Origin: Agrobacterium tumefaciens
Lineage (GTDB): Bacteria; Pseudomonadota; Alphaproteobacteria; Rhizobiales; Rhizobiaceae
Reading direction: 5' to 3'
DNA length: 64,000 nt
Assembly: GCF_017726655.1 (NCBI RefSeq)
Contig: NZ_CP072308.1
Coordinates: 2,052,501-2,116,500, forward strand
The position numbers and the translations under genes are program-made. The notes beneath the pieces were generated by a model that did no database searches, had not been told where the DNA came from, and saw nothing but the letters and a program-made list of their open reading frames with translations. This document shows, piece by piece, positions 27,364-37,562 of this stretch (positions within the stretch are counted from its first letter, which is position 1; every line of letters starts with the position of its first letter).

Positions 27364-30300
27364 CGGTCTCCCACCACGCAAGACGCGTGCTGACGATCGC
27401 TGCGGGAACCCCGTTCCTCAGAACGCTCGCAGAAACGCTCTGCGAGGGGACATTGACAGCCGACTATCTATATGACGCTGCCGATCCGCTTTCGCTCGCG
27501 AGGGTGACGATCTATGTGCCGACACGGCGCTCCGCCCGTGTATTGCGATCCGAATTTGTTGATCTGCTGGGAGGCCGATCCGCCATCCTGCCGTTGATCC
27601 GCCCCCTTGGGGAAACGGACGACGATAGCGGGTTTTTCGATATCGAAAATCCTGAGATCATGGATCTGGCGCCGCCGATTTCCGGCACCGGCCGGCTGAT
27701 CGAGTTGGCGCGCCTCATCCTCGCCTGGCGCAACAGCCTGCCTGACGCTATCCGGGCGATCCACTCGGATTCGCCGCTCGTCGCTCCCGCGAGCCCCGCC
27801 GATGCCATCTGGCTCGCGCGCGCGCTCGGCGAGGTTATCGATGCGATGGATACGGAAGAAAAGGATTGGGAAGCGCTTCAGCACCTCGATACCGGCGAGC
27901 ATGCCCAGTGGTGGCAGCTGACCGCGGATTTCCTGAAGATCGCGAGTGTCTTCTGGCCTGCGCGGCTTTCCGAACTCAACCGTTCTTCGGCCGGCAGACA
28001 TCGCAACGCTATTCTCAGGGCCGAAGCGAACCGGCTGACAAACCTGCCGAATACGGGGCCGATCATCGTCGCTGGCTCCACCGGCTCCATCCCCGCCGCT
28101 GCCGATCTCATCGCCGCCGTCGCCGCCCTGCCCCAAGGTACCGTCGTGCTTCCCGGGCTCGATCTCGCCATGCCAGAAGAGCAATGGCAGGCGATCGCCG
28201 AAGACCCGACCGATCCGTCCAGCCGAACGCATTCGCAATATGGACTTTACATGCTTTTGCAGAAGCTGGGCATTGTCCGGGACGATGTCGTTCAGATCGG
28301 CATGCTCGACCACGATCTTGAAAAACGGTCTGCGGTATTCTCCGCCGCGCTGGCACCCGCCAAGTCCACGAGCGACTGGAACCGCTGGCGCGAGGAACGG
28401 CCCGCAGGCTTTATTCACGGCGCTTTTGAGAACGCGACACTGATAGAAGCCGCCAATGAGCGCGAAGAGGCGACCGCCATCGCTGTCGCCTTGCGGTTGG
28501 CATTACAGGCGCCGGGCGCCGGGCGACCATCGCAAGCGGCGCTGATCACGCCTGACCGCGGTCTTGCCCGGCGCGTGGCGACGGAGTTGCAGCGCTTTGG
28601 CATCGAGGCCGACGATTCAGCCGGTACGCCACTCTCGGCAACACCGCAGGCTGGGCTGACCCAACTGGCGCTCGAAGCGATCCTCAGGCCCGGTGACCCG
28701 GTGCCGATCATTTCGCTCTTGAAGCATCCCCTCGCCCGCTTCGGTCTTTCCGACGATGCTTTTGTCGCAGCGTCAAAGGCGCTGGAGTTGATCGCGCTGC
28801 GCGGCGGTCGCGTCGAAACGGAAATTGGCAATCTCGAAGCTGTTCTCGATGCGCAACTTATGGCGCAAAGCGACGATCGGCACCCGCCCGCCTGGCGGCT
28901 TGCGCTGCCGGAGGCAAGCGTCGATTTGGCCCGCGATCTTGCCCGGCGCATCGCGAATGCCACCGAGCCGCTGTCTTCCGCCTTTGTTCGGCGTGATCGC
29001 TCCGGCCGAGCCTTTACCGACAAGCTGCCACTCTCCGATTGGGCTGCCCGGACAGGCCGCGTTATGGAAGCCATCTGCGCTGATGACGCCAACGATCTTT
29101 CGGCCCTTTGGTCCGGAGAAGCAGGCGACAAGCTCTCCAGCCTGCTTGCCGAGTTGATGGAAAGTGGCGACATCCTCGATGCGGACGGGCCGCAATGGAT
29201 CGATATTTTTGCTGCCCTCGTGGCAGGCGAATCGATCAAGCCACGATCGATGCGACATCCGCGCGTATTCATCTTCGGTGCCCTTGAGGCACGCCTTCTA
29301 AGCGTTGACACCGTTGTCATCGGTGGCCTCAACGAGGGGCTCTGGCCCGGTCAGACTGCCAACAATCCCTTTCTTTCCCGAAGCATGAAGACAGCGATCG
29401 GGCTGGAACCTCCGGAGCGGCGCATTGGGCAGCTGGCGCATGATTTCGAAATGGCGAACGGCACAAGGCAAATCTTTTACACCCGGGCGCTGAGGCAGGG
29501 CTCGACGCCCGCCGTGGCCTCGCGCTGGCTGCAGCGGCTTCTGGCGCTAGGCGGCGAGGATTTCGCAGAACGTCTCAGAAACCGCGGCGAGACCTATCGC
29601 CACTGGGCAGGCCTGATGGACGAGAGCATCGAGCAGGAGCCTGCCAAACGTCCCGCCCCCAAACCGCCGGCCGCGTTGCAACCGACGCGTTATTCCTTCA
29701 GCGAAGTGGGCCGCCTGCGGCGCGATCCCTATTCGATCTACGCCCGGCGCATCCTCCGGCTCGATCCGCTGGAACCCTTTAACCGGGATCCCAATGCCGC
29801 AGATCGCGGGACCCTTTATCATCGGATCATTGAGCGTTACTCGCGTGAGGCTCATGTGCCTGGTACCCCGGCGTCACTCGACGCGATGCAGCGCATTCTC
29901 GACGAATGCTTCGATGCAGAGAACCTGCCTCCCCATGTCGACGTCATCTGGCGACCGCGTTTCGCGGCGGTTGCCCGCGCCTTCATCGACTGGGAAAAGG
30001 AACGGCATCCCTCCGTTCGACGCAGTTTTTTCGAGGCGCGGGCTGGGCAGGAAGTTCCGGAGGCAGGAATAAGGCTCACGGGCGTCGCCGACCGCATTGA
30101 TATCAAGACCAGCGGTCAGGCGGATATCATCGACTACAAGACGGGCCTTGCCCCATCGGTCAATCAGGCGCGCGCGCTGCTTGATCCGCAGCTTGCGCTG
30201 GAAGCCGCAGCACTCATGCGCGGGGCCTTCCGAGAAGCGGGATCACCAACGCCTGAAAATCTCATTTATGTGCGGTTGCGGCCGGGCGACCGCTTTTTTC

Positions 30301-30545
30301 CCGATCAGGTCAATAATGAACATTCCAGCCGCAGCGGCAAAAGGCCACCAAAGTCAGCTGTCGAGCTGGCAACGGAATCGATCGAGCAATTAGCGAAATT
30401 TGTCCGCTCACTCCGCGAGGGCGAAAATGGCTTTGCCTCACGCCTGGTGCCGGAAGAGCAGCAATCCTACGGCGGCGAATATGATCACCTCGCCCGTGTC
30501 TCGGAATGGTCAACGGCAGAACCGGGAGATGGCGATGACGATTGA
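27360..30545 (+). CDS. addB: AddB, double-strand-break repair helicase/nuclease subunit
   Basis: 1061 residues of the alphaproteobacterial AddB type. It partners AddA in the RecBCD-equivalent enzyme that resects double-strand breaks for RecA. The N-terminus has a degenerate UvrD-like fold (VPTRRSARVLRSEF). The C-terminal RecB-type nuclease is marked by RGTLYHRIIERYS and LTGVADRIDIKTSGQADIIDYKTG, with the Asp-Lys pair of the PD-(D/E)xK site. The cysteine cluster of the Bacillus AddB iron-sulfur site was not apparent. addA overlaps its last 11 bases. Confidence 0.93.
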   Translation: MTVSHHARRVLTIAAGTPFLRTLAETLCEGTLTADYLYDAADPLSLARVTIYVPTRRSARVLRSEFVDLLGGRSAILPLIRPLGETDDDSGFFDIENPEIMDLAPPISGTGRLIELARLILAWRNSLPDAIRAIHSDSPLVAPASPADAIWLARALGEVIDAMDTEEKDWEALQHLDTGEHAQWWQLTADFLKIASVFWPARLSELNRSSAGRHRNAILRAEANRLTNLPNTGPIIVAGSTGSIPAAADLIAAVAALPQGTVVLPGLDLAMPEEQWQAIAEDPTDPSSRTHSQYGLYMLLQKLGIVRDDVVQIGMLDHDLEKRSAVFSAALAPAKSTSDWNRWREERPAGFIHGAFENATLIEAANEREEATAIAVALRLALQAPGAGRPSQAALITPDRGLARRVATELQRFGIEADDSAGTPLSATPQAGLTQLALEAILRPGDPVPIISLLKHPLARFGLSDDAFVAASKALELIALRGGRVETEIGNLEAVLDAQLMAQSDDRHPPAWRLALPEASVDLARDLARRIANATEPLSSAFVRRDRSGRAFTDKLPLSDWAARTGRVMEAICADDANDLSALWSGEAGDKLSSLLAELMESGDILDADGPQWIDIFAALVAGESIKPRSMRHPRVFIFGALEARLLSVDTVVIGGLNEGLWPGQTANNPFLSRSMKTAIGLEPPERRIGQLAHDFEMANGTRQIFYTRALRQGSTPAVASRWLQRLLALGGEDFAERLRNRGETYRHWAGLMDESIEQEPAKRPAPKPPAALQPTRYSFSEVGRLRRDPYSIYARRILRLDPLEPFNRDPNAADRGTLYHRIIERYSREAHVPGTPASLDAMQRILDECFDAENLPPHVDVIWRPRFAAVARAFIDWEKERHPSVRRSFFEARAGQEVPEAGIRLTGVADRIDIKTSGQADIIDYKTGLAPSVNQARALLDPQLALEAAALMRGAFREAGSPTPENLIYVRLRPGDRFFPDQVNNEHSSRSGKRPPKSAVELATESIEQLAKFVRSLREGENGFASRLVPEEQQSYGGEYDHLARVSEWSTAEPGDGDDD

Positions 30546-33500
30546 TCCCCTTGACGCCGGCCCCGCCGCCGATACGCCCGAAAGCTGGATCGACTGGACC
30601 AGCGCGCGGCAGCGGCTTGCCTCCGACCCTTCCAGCTCCGCCTGGGTGTCGGCCAATGCCGGATCCGGGAAGACCCATGTGCTGACCCAGCGGGTCATTC
30701 GCTTGCTGCTTGCAGGGTGCCGTCCAGCAGCCATACTCTGCCTCACCTATACCAAGGCCGCGGCCTCGGAAATGTCGAGCCGCGTCTTCGACCGGCTGGC
30801 GGAATGGGTGACTTTGCCGGATTCCGACCTCAAGGACCGTATTACGGCGATCGAGGGCCGTGTGCCGGATCGCATCAAACTCGCGGAAGCAAGGCGGCTG
30901 TTTGCAAAGGCGCTGGAGACGCCGGGTGGCCTTAAAATCCAGACCATCCATGCCTTTTGTGAAGCCCTGCTGCACCAGTTTCCGCTGGAGGCGAATGTCG
31001 CTGGCCATTTCTCCGTCCTTGATGACCGCGCCGCGACCACGCTTCTGGCCGAGGCACGGCGTTCCCTTCTCACGGCTGTTTCCTCCGGCGGCGATACCGC
31101 GCTCGCGCAGTCGCTTGCCTATGTCCTTGATATCGCTGACGAAAGCGGGCTGGAGGCGCTGCTCTCCGCCATCATCGCCAATCGCAGTGCGCTGCGCGGC
31201 TTTCTTCTGGAGGCGCAACGCTCAGGCGGGCTCGACGCTCGCCTGAGACAGGACATGCAGATCGCCGCTGGCGAAACCGAGCAAAGCGCAGCTGCCGCCT
31301 TCTGGCCGCTTCCGGGTCTTTCCGGACTGACGCTCGACACCTACCTCACGCTTGCGGACGAGGTTGGCGGCTCCCGTGTCATTGAGGTTGCTTACGCTTT
31401 GAGAGAAGCCAGGCGTCAGACCGATCCCCTCCGGCGGATGGAATTCGTCGAGGCGGCGCTGCTGACGGCAAAGGGCGAAAAAAAGTCGGATCCCTATGTC
31501 ATCAACAAGGCGATGCAGAAATCCGCGCCGGATCTCGTTGATGCCCTGACTCTGGCGCGGGACCACGTGGTTGCCTGTCGCGACCGGTACCGGCTGGTGC
31601 GGATGCTGGGCGCAACCAAGAGCGCGCTCGTGCTGGCCGAACGGTTGATCGGCGATTTTGAGGATCTGAAAAAGCAACGAAGCCAGCTCGATTTCGAGGA
31701 CCTGATCGAGCGCGCCGCCAATCTGCTCAATCGGGATACGGCCGGCGCCTGGGTTCACTACAAGCTCGATCAGGGCATCGACCATATTCTCGTTGACGAA
31801 GCGCAGGACACAAGCCCGGTGCAATGGTCGATCATCCAGTCGCTCGCAGCGGATTTTTTTACCGGTGAAAGCGCCCGCATGGGGCGTCGCACGCTGTTTG
31901 CCGTGGGCGATGAAAAGCAGTCGATCTACTCTTTTCAGGGCGCAAGGCCGGAACGCTTCTCGCAGGAACGCGACGAGACCAAGAGGCGTGTCGACGCGGT
32001 CGAGCAGGCGTTTCACCGCATTCGCCTGCCGCTATCGTTCCGCTCGACGGAGGATGTCCTTGCCGCGGTTGATCAGGTTTTCTCCGATCCGAAAAACGCG
32101 AGTGGCCTCAGTGCGGACAACGAGCCGGTGGAACACAGATCGAACCGCGCGGGACATCCCGGCACGGTAGAGGTGTGGGATATGGTGGCGCCCGAGACCA
32201 CGGAGGATGAAGAGGACTGGACGGCACCCTTTGATGCATTGCGGGAAAGTGCCCCCGCTACCATCGTCGCGCGCCGCATTGCGGCCCGCATCGCCGACAT
32301 GATCGGACGAGAAACCATCATTGAGAAGGGCGTGGAGCGCGCCGTTGAACCCGGCGACATTCTGGTTCTGGTGAGAAAACGTCATGCCTTCGTCAATGCC
32401 CTGACCCGCGAGTTGAAGCGTCGCAAGAATATTCCCGTTGCGGGTGCTGACCGTCTTCGCTTGACCGACCACATTGCCGTCCAGGACCTCCTGGCGCTTG
32501 GCCATTTCGTCGTGCTGCCTGAAGATGATCTTTCGCTGGCTGCGCTGCTGAAAAGCCCGCTCTTCAACCTCACGGAAGACGACGTTTTTGACATTGCCGC
32601 GACGCGGTCTGAGACGGAGAGCGTCTGGAAAAGGCTGCAAGTCCTCTCCCGAGAGGAGAACAGCGCGCTTGCGGATGTTGCCGCCAAGCTCGAAGGCTTC
32701 ATCGCCCTGTCGAAGACAGCAACGGTACATGACTTCTTTGCGGCGGTTCTCACCCTGCATGATGGACGTAAGAAGTTCCTCGGAAGACTCGGCAACGAGG
32801 CGAGCGACGTTCTGGATGAGTTCCTCTCCTTCGCGCTCGATCACGAAAGAACGGGACTGCCTGGCCTTCAGGCCTTTCTCTCCGTTCTGGAAACCGATTC
32901 CCCAGAGGTGAAGCGCGAGCAGGACAAGGATCGCGGCGAAGTTCGCATCATGACCGTACATGCCTCAAAAGGCCTTGAGGCGCCTGTGGTCTTCATCGTT
33001 GATGGCGGATCGAAGGCCTTCAACCATAGCCATGTCCCGAAACTGCGTTTCGTTGAAACTGACGCCGACGCCTTTCCGGTCTGGCTGCCGGGCAGCGGGT
33101 TCTCCAATCATCTCATTCGCGCCGACGACGAGCGATTGAAAACGGCCGCCGAGGACGAATATCGACGGCTGCTTTATGTGGCCATGACGCGTGCTGCAGA
33201 TCACCTTGTCGTGTGCGGCTACCGTGGTCAGAAAGACAATCCGGAATGCTGGCACGCCATTGTCAAGGCGGCACTTGCCAACAATGATGACCATTGCAGG
33301 CCGGAGCTTTTCAGAGCCGACGGCGAGGAGTGGCAGGGGCTTGTCTGGCGGAAGTCTGAAGCACGCTCCGCGCCTGCGCCGCGCAAAGTGGTGGAACCCG
33401 CGCTGCAGGAAGGTGATGCGCTTCCTGCCGGCCTTCTTGAACCGCTGCCTGCGCTGCCTTCCCTGCCAAGGCCGCTCAGCCCTTCCGGTGCCGGCACCAT

Positions 33501-34092
33501 CATCGATGACGGTGCGGATGATCTGGCGGTGCGCTCGCCCCTGTTCGGCGAAAAGGCCGATGTCTCGTCACTTGCCCTGCAACGTGGACGGCTGGTCCAT
33601 CGCATGTTGCAGGCGCTCCCGGATTTGCCGGAAGCCGAGCGGGAAGAGGCAGCGCGGCGTTACGCAGAAAGGGCGGCGCGGTTTTGGCCAACGAAGGAGC
33701 GCGAACGATTGGTGGCAGCCGTTCTGCGCGTCATAGCCGAACCGGCGGTGCAGCAGGCCTTCTCGGCCAATAGCCGCGCAGAAGTTTCGATCATGGGAAC
33801 GATGATCCTCGGTCGCCAGCAATTTGCCGTTTCCGGTCGCATCGATCGTCTGGCAGTAGACGGTGAGAAGGTCATTCTGGTCGATTACAAGACAAACCGT
33901 GTCCCGCCGCGCAGCGCGAACGAAATACCCTTTGCCCATATCGCGCAGCTCGCAATCTACCGCGAAATCCTTGCGCCGCTTTACCCAGGCAAGGAATTTG
34001 TCTGTGCGCTGATTTATACGGAAAATGCTGCCTTTATAGAGGTTGGCAACGATGCGATGAGAGATGCCCTTGCCGCAATAAAGACAAAGTGA
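30535..34092 (+). CDS. addA: AddA, UvrD-type helicase/nuclease subunit
   Basis: 1185 residues. It is the motor subunit of AddAB: Walker [16 protein letters not shown] near residue 40, helicase motifs [44 protein letters not shown] and [15 protein letters not shown]. The C-terminal nuclease has [22 protein letters not shown]. The ATG at 30535 was chosen because GGGAG lies six bases upstream; another ATG is at 30529. It overlaps the end of addB. Confidence 0.95.
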   Translation: MTIDPLDAGPAADTPESWIDWTSARQRLASDPSSSAWVSANAGSGKTHVLTQRVIRLLLAGCRPAAILCLTYTKAAASEMSSRVFDRLAEWVTLPDSDLKDRITAIEGRVPDRIKLAEARRLFAKALETPGGLKIQTIHAFCEALLHQFPLEANVAGHFSVLDDRAATTLLAEARRSLLTAVSSGGDTALAQSLAYVLDIADESGLEALLSAIIANRSALRGFLLEAQRSGGLDARLRQDMQIAAGETEQSAAAAFWPLPGLSGLTLDTYLTLADEVGGSRVIEVAYALREARRQTDPLRRMEFVEAALLTAKGEKKSDPYVINKAMQKSAPDLVDALTLARDHVVACRDRYRLVRMLGATKSALVLAERLIGDFEDLKKQRSQLDFEDLIERAANLLNRDTAGAWVHYKLDQGIDHILVDEAQDTSPVQWSIIQSLAADFFTGESARMGRRTLFAVGDEKQSIYSFQGARPERFSQERDETKRRVDAVEQAFHRIRLPLSFRSTEDVLAAVDQVFSDPKNASGLSADNEPVEHRSNRAGHPGTVEVWDMVAPETTEDEEDWTAPFDALRESAPATIVARRIAARIADMIGRETIIEKGVERAVEPGDILVLVRKRHAFVNALTRELKRRKNIPVAGADRLRLTDHIAVQDLLALGHFVVLPEDDLSLAALLKSPLFNLTEDDVFDIAATRSETESVWKRLQVLSREENSALADVAAKLEGFIALSKTATVHDFFAAVLTLHDGRKKFLGRLGNEASDVLDEFLSFALDHERTGLPGLQAFLSVLETDSPEVKREQDKDRGEVRIMTVHASKGLEAPVVFIVDGGSKAFNHSHVPKLRFVETDADAFPVWLPGSGFSNHLIRADDERLKTAAEDEYRRLLYVAMTRAADHLVVCGYRGQKDNPECWHAIVKAALANNDDHCRPELFRADGEEWQGLVWRKSEARSAPAPRKVVEPALQEGDALPAGLLEPLPALPSLPRPLSPSGAGTIIDDGADDLAVRSPLFGEKADVSSLALQRGRLVHRMLQALPDLPEAEREEAARRYAERAARFWPTKERERLVAAVLRVIAEPAVQQAFSANSRAEVSIMGTMILGRQQFAVSGRIDRLAVDGEKVILVDYKTNRVPPRSANEIPFAHIAQLAIYREILAPLYPGKEFVCALIYTENAAFIEVGNDAMRDALAAIKTK

Positions 34093-34169
34093 GATACCGG
34101 GGCATTGAAATTTCGACGCTCCCGCATCACATCGATAACGGAAAAGTTTATCTGAAAGGAGAGCCAGAT

Positions 34170-34490
34170 ATGGCTACCGTAAAAGTCGACGCCGCAAACT
34201 TCCAGTCCGAAGTGCTTGAATCCGCCGAACCCGTTGTGGTGGATTTCTGGGCAGAATGGTGCGGCCCGTGCAAAATGATCGCGCCGAGCCTTGAGGAAAT
34301 CTCCTCTGAACTGGCCGGCAAGGTCAAGGTCGCAAAGCTTAACATCGACGAAAACCCAGAGCTCGCCGCCCAGTTCGGCGTCCGCTCCATTCCTACGCTT
34401 GCCATTTTCAAAAGCGGTGAAGTGGCTGACATCAAGGTCGGCGCCGCTCCCAAGACGGCGCTTTCTGCCTGGATTTCCAGCGCTGCATAA
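34170..34490 (+). CDS. trxA: Thioredoxin
   Basis: A 106-residue cytoplasmic thioredoxin with the redox-active WCGPC (Cys31 and Cys34) and the cis-Pro loop RSIPTLAIF. The ATG at 34170 has a strong AAGGAGAG ribosome-binding site; the frame extends upstream into addA without support. It has a 77-base gap after addA and is followed by an intrinsic terminator, so it may end the addBA transcript. Confidence 0.97.
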   Translation: MATVKVDAANFQSEVLESAEPVVVDFWAEWCGPCKMIAPSLEEISSELAGKVKVAKLNIDENPELAAQFGVRSIPTLAIFKSGEVADIKVGAAPKTALSAWISSAA

Positions 34491-34511
34491 GCTGAAACGA
34501 CCAAAATGAAT

Positions 34512-34541
34512 AAAGCCCGGCATCGCTACCGGGCTTTTTCT
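34512..34541. terminator. Bidirectional terminator between trxA and nitroreductase gene
   Basis: AAAGCCCGG (34512-34520) pairs with CCGGGCTTT (34529-34537), followed by a T-run. It lies between convergent genes; on the other strand a shorter T stretch (TTTATT) follows. Confidence 0.85.
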
Positions 34542-34565
34542 TTATGCGGCCAAGCCGCCCAAGTT

Positions 34566-35168
34566 TTAGTCGGCCTTGCCAGTGAAGCGACCTTCGAAGG
34601 CGACGTCCGCCAGGGGCACGCGATTGCTCGGCACCTCCCGTTCCGCCAGATCCTCGGGAAGAACGGATTTATCCGTCAGCGTCCCGATCGCAACTCCGGC
34701 CTCAACCCTGAACCCGTCGGGGATGTTGAGCTTCTCGACGATCCGGTCTTTAAAGATGCCACCCATGCCATGCGCATGATACCCAAGCAGATGGGCCTGC
34801 ATTGCCAGCGAGAACCAGGCGGCGCCGGCATCGAAGGAGTGGGTAGCGGATGGCTTCTTCTCGCCGTCTCGCGAGATGGTGTGATCGCGGGAGATAACGA
34901 AGAGAAGAACGGACGCGTTCCTAGCCCATTTCTGGTTCCCCTCCATCAACAACTCCACGAAGAGTGGCCAGTCCTCGCTGCCCTTGTGGGCGTAGACGAA
35001 ACGCCAGGGTTGCTGGTTCGACGCGGATGGCGCCCAGTGGGCGGCGTCCAGGATGGTCAAGAGATGCTCTTTCGGCATGGCGCTGCCATCGAAGGCACGT
35101 GGAGACCATCGATCCAGAAAGATGGGATCGATGGGATATTCGGATTGCCTGCTGTTGCTGTTCGTCAC
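34566..35168 (-). CDS. Nitroreductase-family flavoprotein
   Basis: A 200-residue FMN-dependent oxidoreductase of the nitroreductase superfamily. FMN-contact motifs are FLDRWSPRAFDGSAMP near the N-terminus, HWAPSASNQQPWRFVYA (about residues 43-59), and the GYHAHGMGGI region. The natural substrate cannot be deduced. Translation starts at GTG (35168) with AGGAC eight bases upstream. It is divergent from the fumarylacetoacetase-family gene, and the shared gap contains inverted repeats. Confidence 0.85.
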   Translation of the reverse strand: MTNSNSRQSEYPIDPIFLDRWSPRAFDGSAMPKEHLLTILDAAHWAPSASNQQPWRFVYAHKGSEDWPLFVELLMEGNQKWARNASVLLFVISRDHTISRDGEKKPSATHSFDAGAAWFSLAMQAHLLGYHAHGMGGIFKDRIVEKLNIPDGFRVEAGVAIGTLTDKSVLPEDLAEREVPSNRVPLADVAFEGRFTGKAD

Positions 35169-35231
35169 GGGACATGTCCTTTGTTTGACGGTGATGAAGG
35201 TATTTTTTGAGACTCGGTATCGTCAAGGGGT

Positions 35232-35278
35232 GACAAGTATGAATGCATCGTTCATATATGCATCACATTGTCTGACAA
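35232..35278. repeat. Inverted repeats in the nitroreductase/FAH-family divergent gap
   Basis: GACAA (35232) and TTGTC (35268) bracket two copies of ATGCAT in an imperfect palindrome. A second perfect 11-base palindrome TTGTCTGACAA follows at 35268-35278, just before the start at 35294. It looks like an operator for a dimeric repressor, possibly MarR or GntR type. The regulator is not encoded next to it. Confidence 0.4.
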
Positions 35279-35293
35279 GCGGGAGAGAGTTCC

Positions 35294-36136
35294 ATGAAAT
35301 TGATGCGTGTTGGCCAACCCGGCCAGGAAAAACCGGCAATCCTCGATGCGGAAGGAAAAGTCCGCGACCTGTCCGCCCATGTGAAGGATATCGGCGGGGA
35401 TGCGATTTCTCCCGAGGGACTAGCGAAGATCGCGGCGCTCGATCTCAATACGCTTCCTGTTCTAAGCGAAGATCGCATCGGTGCATGCGTTGCCGGAACC
35501 GGAAAGTTCATCTGCATCGGTCTCAATTTCTCCGATCATGCCGCCGAAACCGGCGCGACTGTGCCGCCGGAGCCGGTCATTTTCATGAAGGCCACCTCCG
35601 CTATCGTGGGTCCGAACGATAACGTGGTCATTCCGCGCGGCTCCGAAAAGACTGACTGGGAAGTCGAACTCGGCGTTGTCATCGGCAAGACCGCAAAATA
35701 TGTCTCGGAAGCGGATGCTCTGGACTATGTTGCCGGCTATTGCGTTTCCCACGACGTCTCCGAGCGTGCTTTCCAGACCGAGCGGGCCGGACAGTGGACC
35801 AAAGGCAAGTCCTGCGATACCTTCGGCCCGATCGGCCCGTGGCTCGTCACGAAGGACGAGATCACCGATCCGCAAAACCTTGGCATGTGGCTGAAAGTCA
35901 ACGGCCAGACCATGCAGGAAGGCTCCAGCAAGACAATGGTTTACGGCGTCGCGCACGTCGTCTCCTACCTCAGCCAGTTCATGTCGTTGCACCCCGGCGA
36001 TGTCATTTCCACCGGCACCCCGCCCGGCGTCGGCATGGGCCTGAAGCCGCCGCGTTACCTGAAGGCCGGCGATGTCGTGGAACTCGGGATCGAAGGCCTC
36101 GGTTCCCAGAAGCAGACTTTCGTCGCCGACATCTGA
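35294..36136 (+). CDS. Fumarylacetoacetate hydrolase family protein
   Basis: A 280-residue enzyme of the FAH superfamily, which cleaves or isomerises 2-oxo-acid compounds with a divalent metal. Seen are CIGLNFSDHAAETG, PVIFMKATSAIVGPNDNV, the metal-binding acidic series DWEVELGVVIGK, and STGTPPGVGMG near the C-terminus. Close relatives are annotated as ureidoglycolate lyase or 2-hydroxyhepta-2,4-diene-1,7-dioate isomerase, but the substrate is not decidable from sequence alone. It is divergent from the nitroreductase gene and upstream of phaZ. Confidence 0.85.
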   Translation: MKLMRVGQPGQEKPAILDAEGKVRDLSAHVKDIGGDAISPEGLAKIAALDLNTLPVLSEDRIGACVAGTGKFICIGLNFSDHAAETGATVPPEPVIFMKATSAIVGPNDNVVIPRGSEKTDWEVELGVVIGKTAKYVSEADALDYVAGYCVSHDVSERAFQTERAGQWTKGKSCDTFGPIGPWLVTKDEITDPQNLGMWLKVNGQTMQEGSSKTMVYGVAHVVSYLSQFMSLHPGDVISTGTPPGVGMGLKPPRYLKAGDVVELGIEGLGSQKQTFVADI

Positions 36137-36261
36137 TCGACGACAGCATTCAACCAAATGTGAGGCGCTGGCGGGCAACCGCTGGCGCCTTAAATTTTGT
36201 GCACCTGCGAAAAGCTGCTATGGTTGAAAAAAAGAGCGTGATCGCGAGGGAGGCGTCATCA

Positions 36262-37494
36262 GTGTTCTACCATCTCTATGAAATGAATCACGCGGCCATG
36301 GCGCCCCTGCGCGCGGGCGCCGACATGATGCGGCAGGCGTGCAATAACCCGCTCAACCCGCTTTCCAGCACGGCTTTTGGACGAAGCCTCGATGCCAGCT
36401 TCGAGGTGTTCGAACGCCTGACGCGCCGTTATGTCAAACCGGAATTCGGGCTTGCAACGACGATCATCGATGGTGAGGCAGTGCCCGTTTTAGAAGAGAT
36501 CATCTGGTCGCGGCCCTTCTGCAATCTCGTTCATTTCAAAAAAGAAGCCAATCCCGAGCGGACCCCGGAGCCGAAGGTGCTGCTGGTTGCGCCAATGTCC
36601 GGCCACTATGCCACATTGCTGCGCGGCACCGTCGAGGCCCTGCTGCCCTCGGCTGATATCTATATCACCGATTGGGTCGATGCCCGCATGGTGCCGGTGA
36701 GCGATGGGACCTTCGATCTTGACGATTACATCGGCTACGTCATCGAGATGCTGCGCGAAATCGGCCCAGGCACCCATATCGTCGCGGTTTGCCAACCCTC
36801 CGTGCCCGTGCTGGCGGCTGTCTCTCTCATGGAGGCCGACGGCGACCAATCCAAACCGGCCTCCATGACCTTGATGGGTGGTCCGATTGACACGCGCATC
36901 AATCCCACGGCCGTCAATGGTTTGGCCAAGGCGAAGCCAATCGAGTGGTTCCGGGACAATGTGGTCATGCAGGTGCCATGGCCGCAGCCGGCTTTTGGCC
37001 GCAATGTCTATCCGGGTTTCCTGCAACTGTCGGGCTTCATGTCCATGAACCTCGACAAACACATGACGGCCCACAAGGATTTTTACCTGAACCTGGTGAA
37101 GAATGACGGTGACTCGGCCGAAAAACACCGCGAGTTTTACGATGAATATCTGGCCGTCATGGATCTGACGGCGGAATTCTATCTCCAGACCGTAGAAACC
37201 GTCTTCATCGATCATGCGCTTCCCAAAGGAAACATGACGCACCGTGGCAGGGCGGTCGATCCCGCCGCCATCCGCACTGTCGCGCTTTTCACGGTCGAAG
37301 GGGAGAATGACGATATTTCCGGCGCGGGCCAAACCAGGGCCGCTCATGACCTCTGCCGCAACCTTCCTGACGATAAGCGGGCGCATTACATGCAGCCCGA
37401 TGTCGGACACTACGGCGTCTTCAACGGCTCGCGTTTCCGCACCGAAATCGTGCCGCGAATGCTGGATTTCATCGGCAAACACCGGATCGTCTAG
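36262..37494 (+). CDS. phaZ: Intracellular polyhydroxybutyrate depolymerase
   Basis: Mobilises the storage polymer poly-3-hydroxybutyrate inside the cell. The 410-residue protein starting at GTG begins VFYHLYEMNHAAMAP, the usual N-terminus of this class, with GAGGGAGG nine bases upstream; an in-frame ATG at 36220 gives an extra 14 residues. The nucleophile appears to be Cys177 in VAVCQPSVPVLAA, a lipase-box variant with Cys typical of intracellular PhaZ. LMGGPIDTRINPTAVN and the His-containing YMQPDVGHYGVF complete the alpha/beta-hydrolase site. The PHB synthase genes are not in this window. Confidence 0.9.
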   Translation: MFYHLYEMNHAAMAPLRAGADMMRQACNNPLNPLSSTAFGRSLDASFEVFERLTRRYVKPEFGLATTIIDGEAVPVLEEIIWSRPFCNLVHFKKEANPERTPEPKVLLVAPMSGHYATLLRGTVEALLPSADIYITDWVDARMVPVSDGTFDLDDYIGYVIEMLREIGPGTHIVAVCQPSVPVLAAVSLMEADGDQSKPASMTLMGGPIDTRINPTAVNGLAKAKPIEWFRDNVVMQVPWPQPAFGRNVYPGFLQLSGFMSMNLDKHMTAHKDFYLNLVKNDGDSAEKHREFYDEYLAVMDLTAEFYLQTVETVFIDHALPKGNMTHRGRAVDPAAIRTVALFTVEGENDDISGAGQTRAAHDLCRNLPDDKRAHYMQPDVGHYGVFNGSRFRTEIVPRMLDFIGKHRIV

Positions 37495-37562
37495 GGAAGG
37501 ACGTTGGGCCACGTTAAGCATTTGCGTGGCCAAGGGACGGACGAATCGGTTATGAACGCTTC

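Noticed and set aside
37504-37533. Hairpin after phaZ (TTGGGCCACG with CGTGGCCAA)
   Set aside because: It has a bulge, an 11-base loop and no T-run, so it is not a supported terminator.
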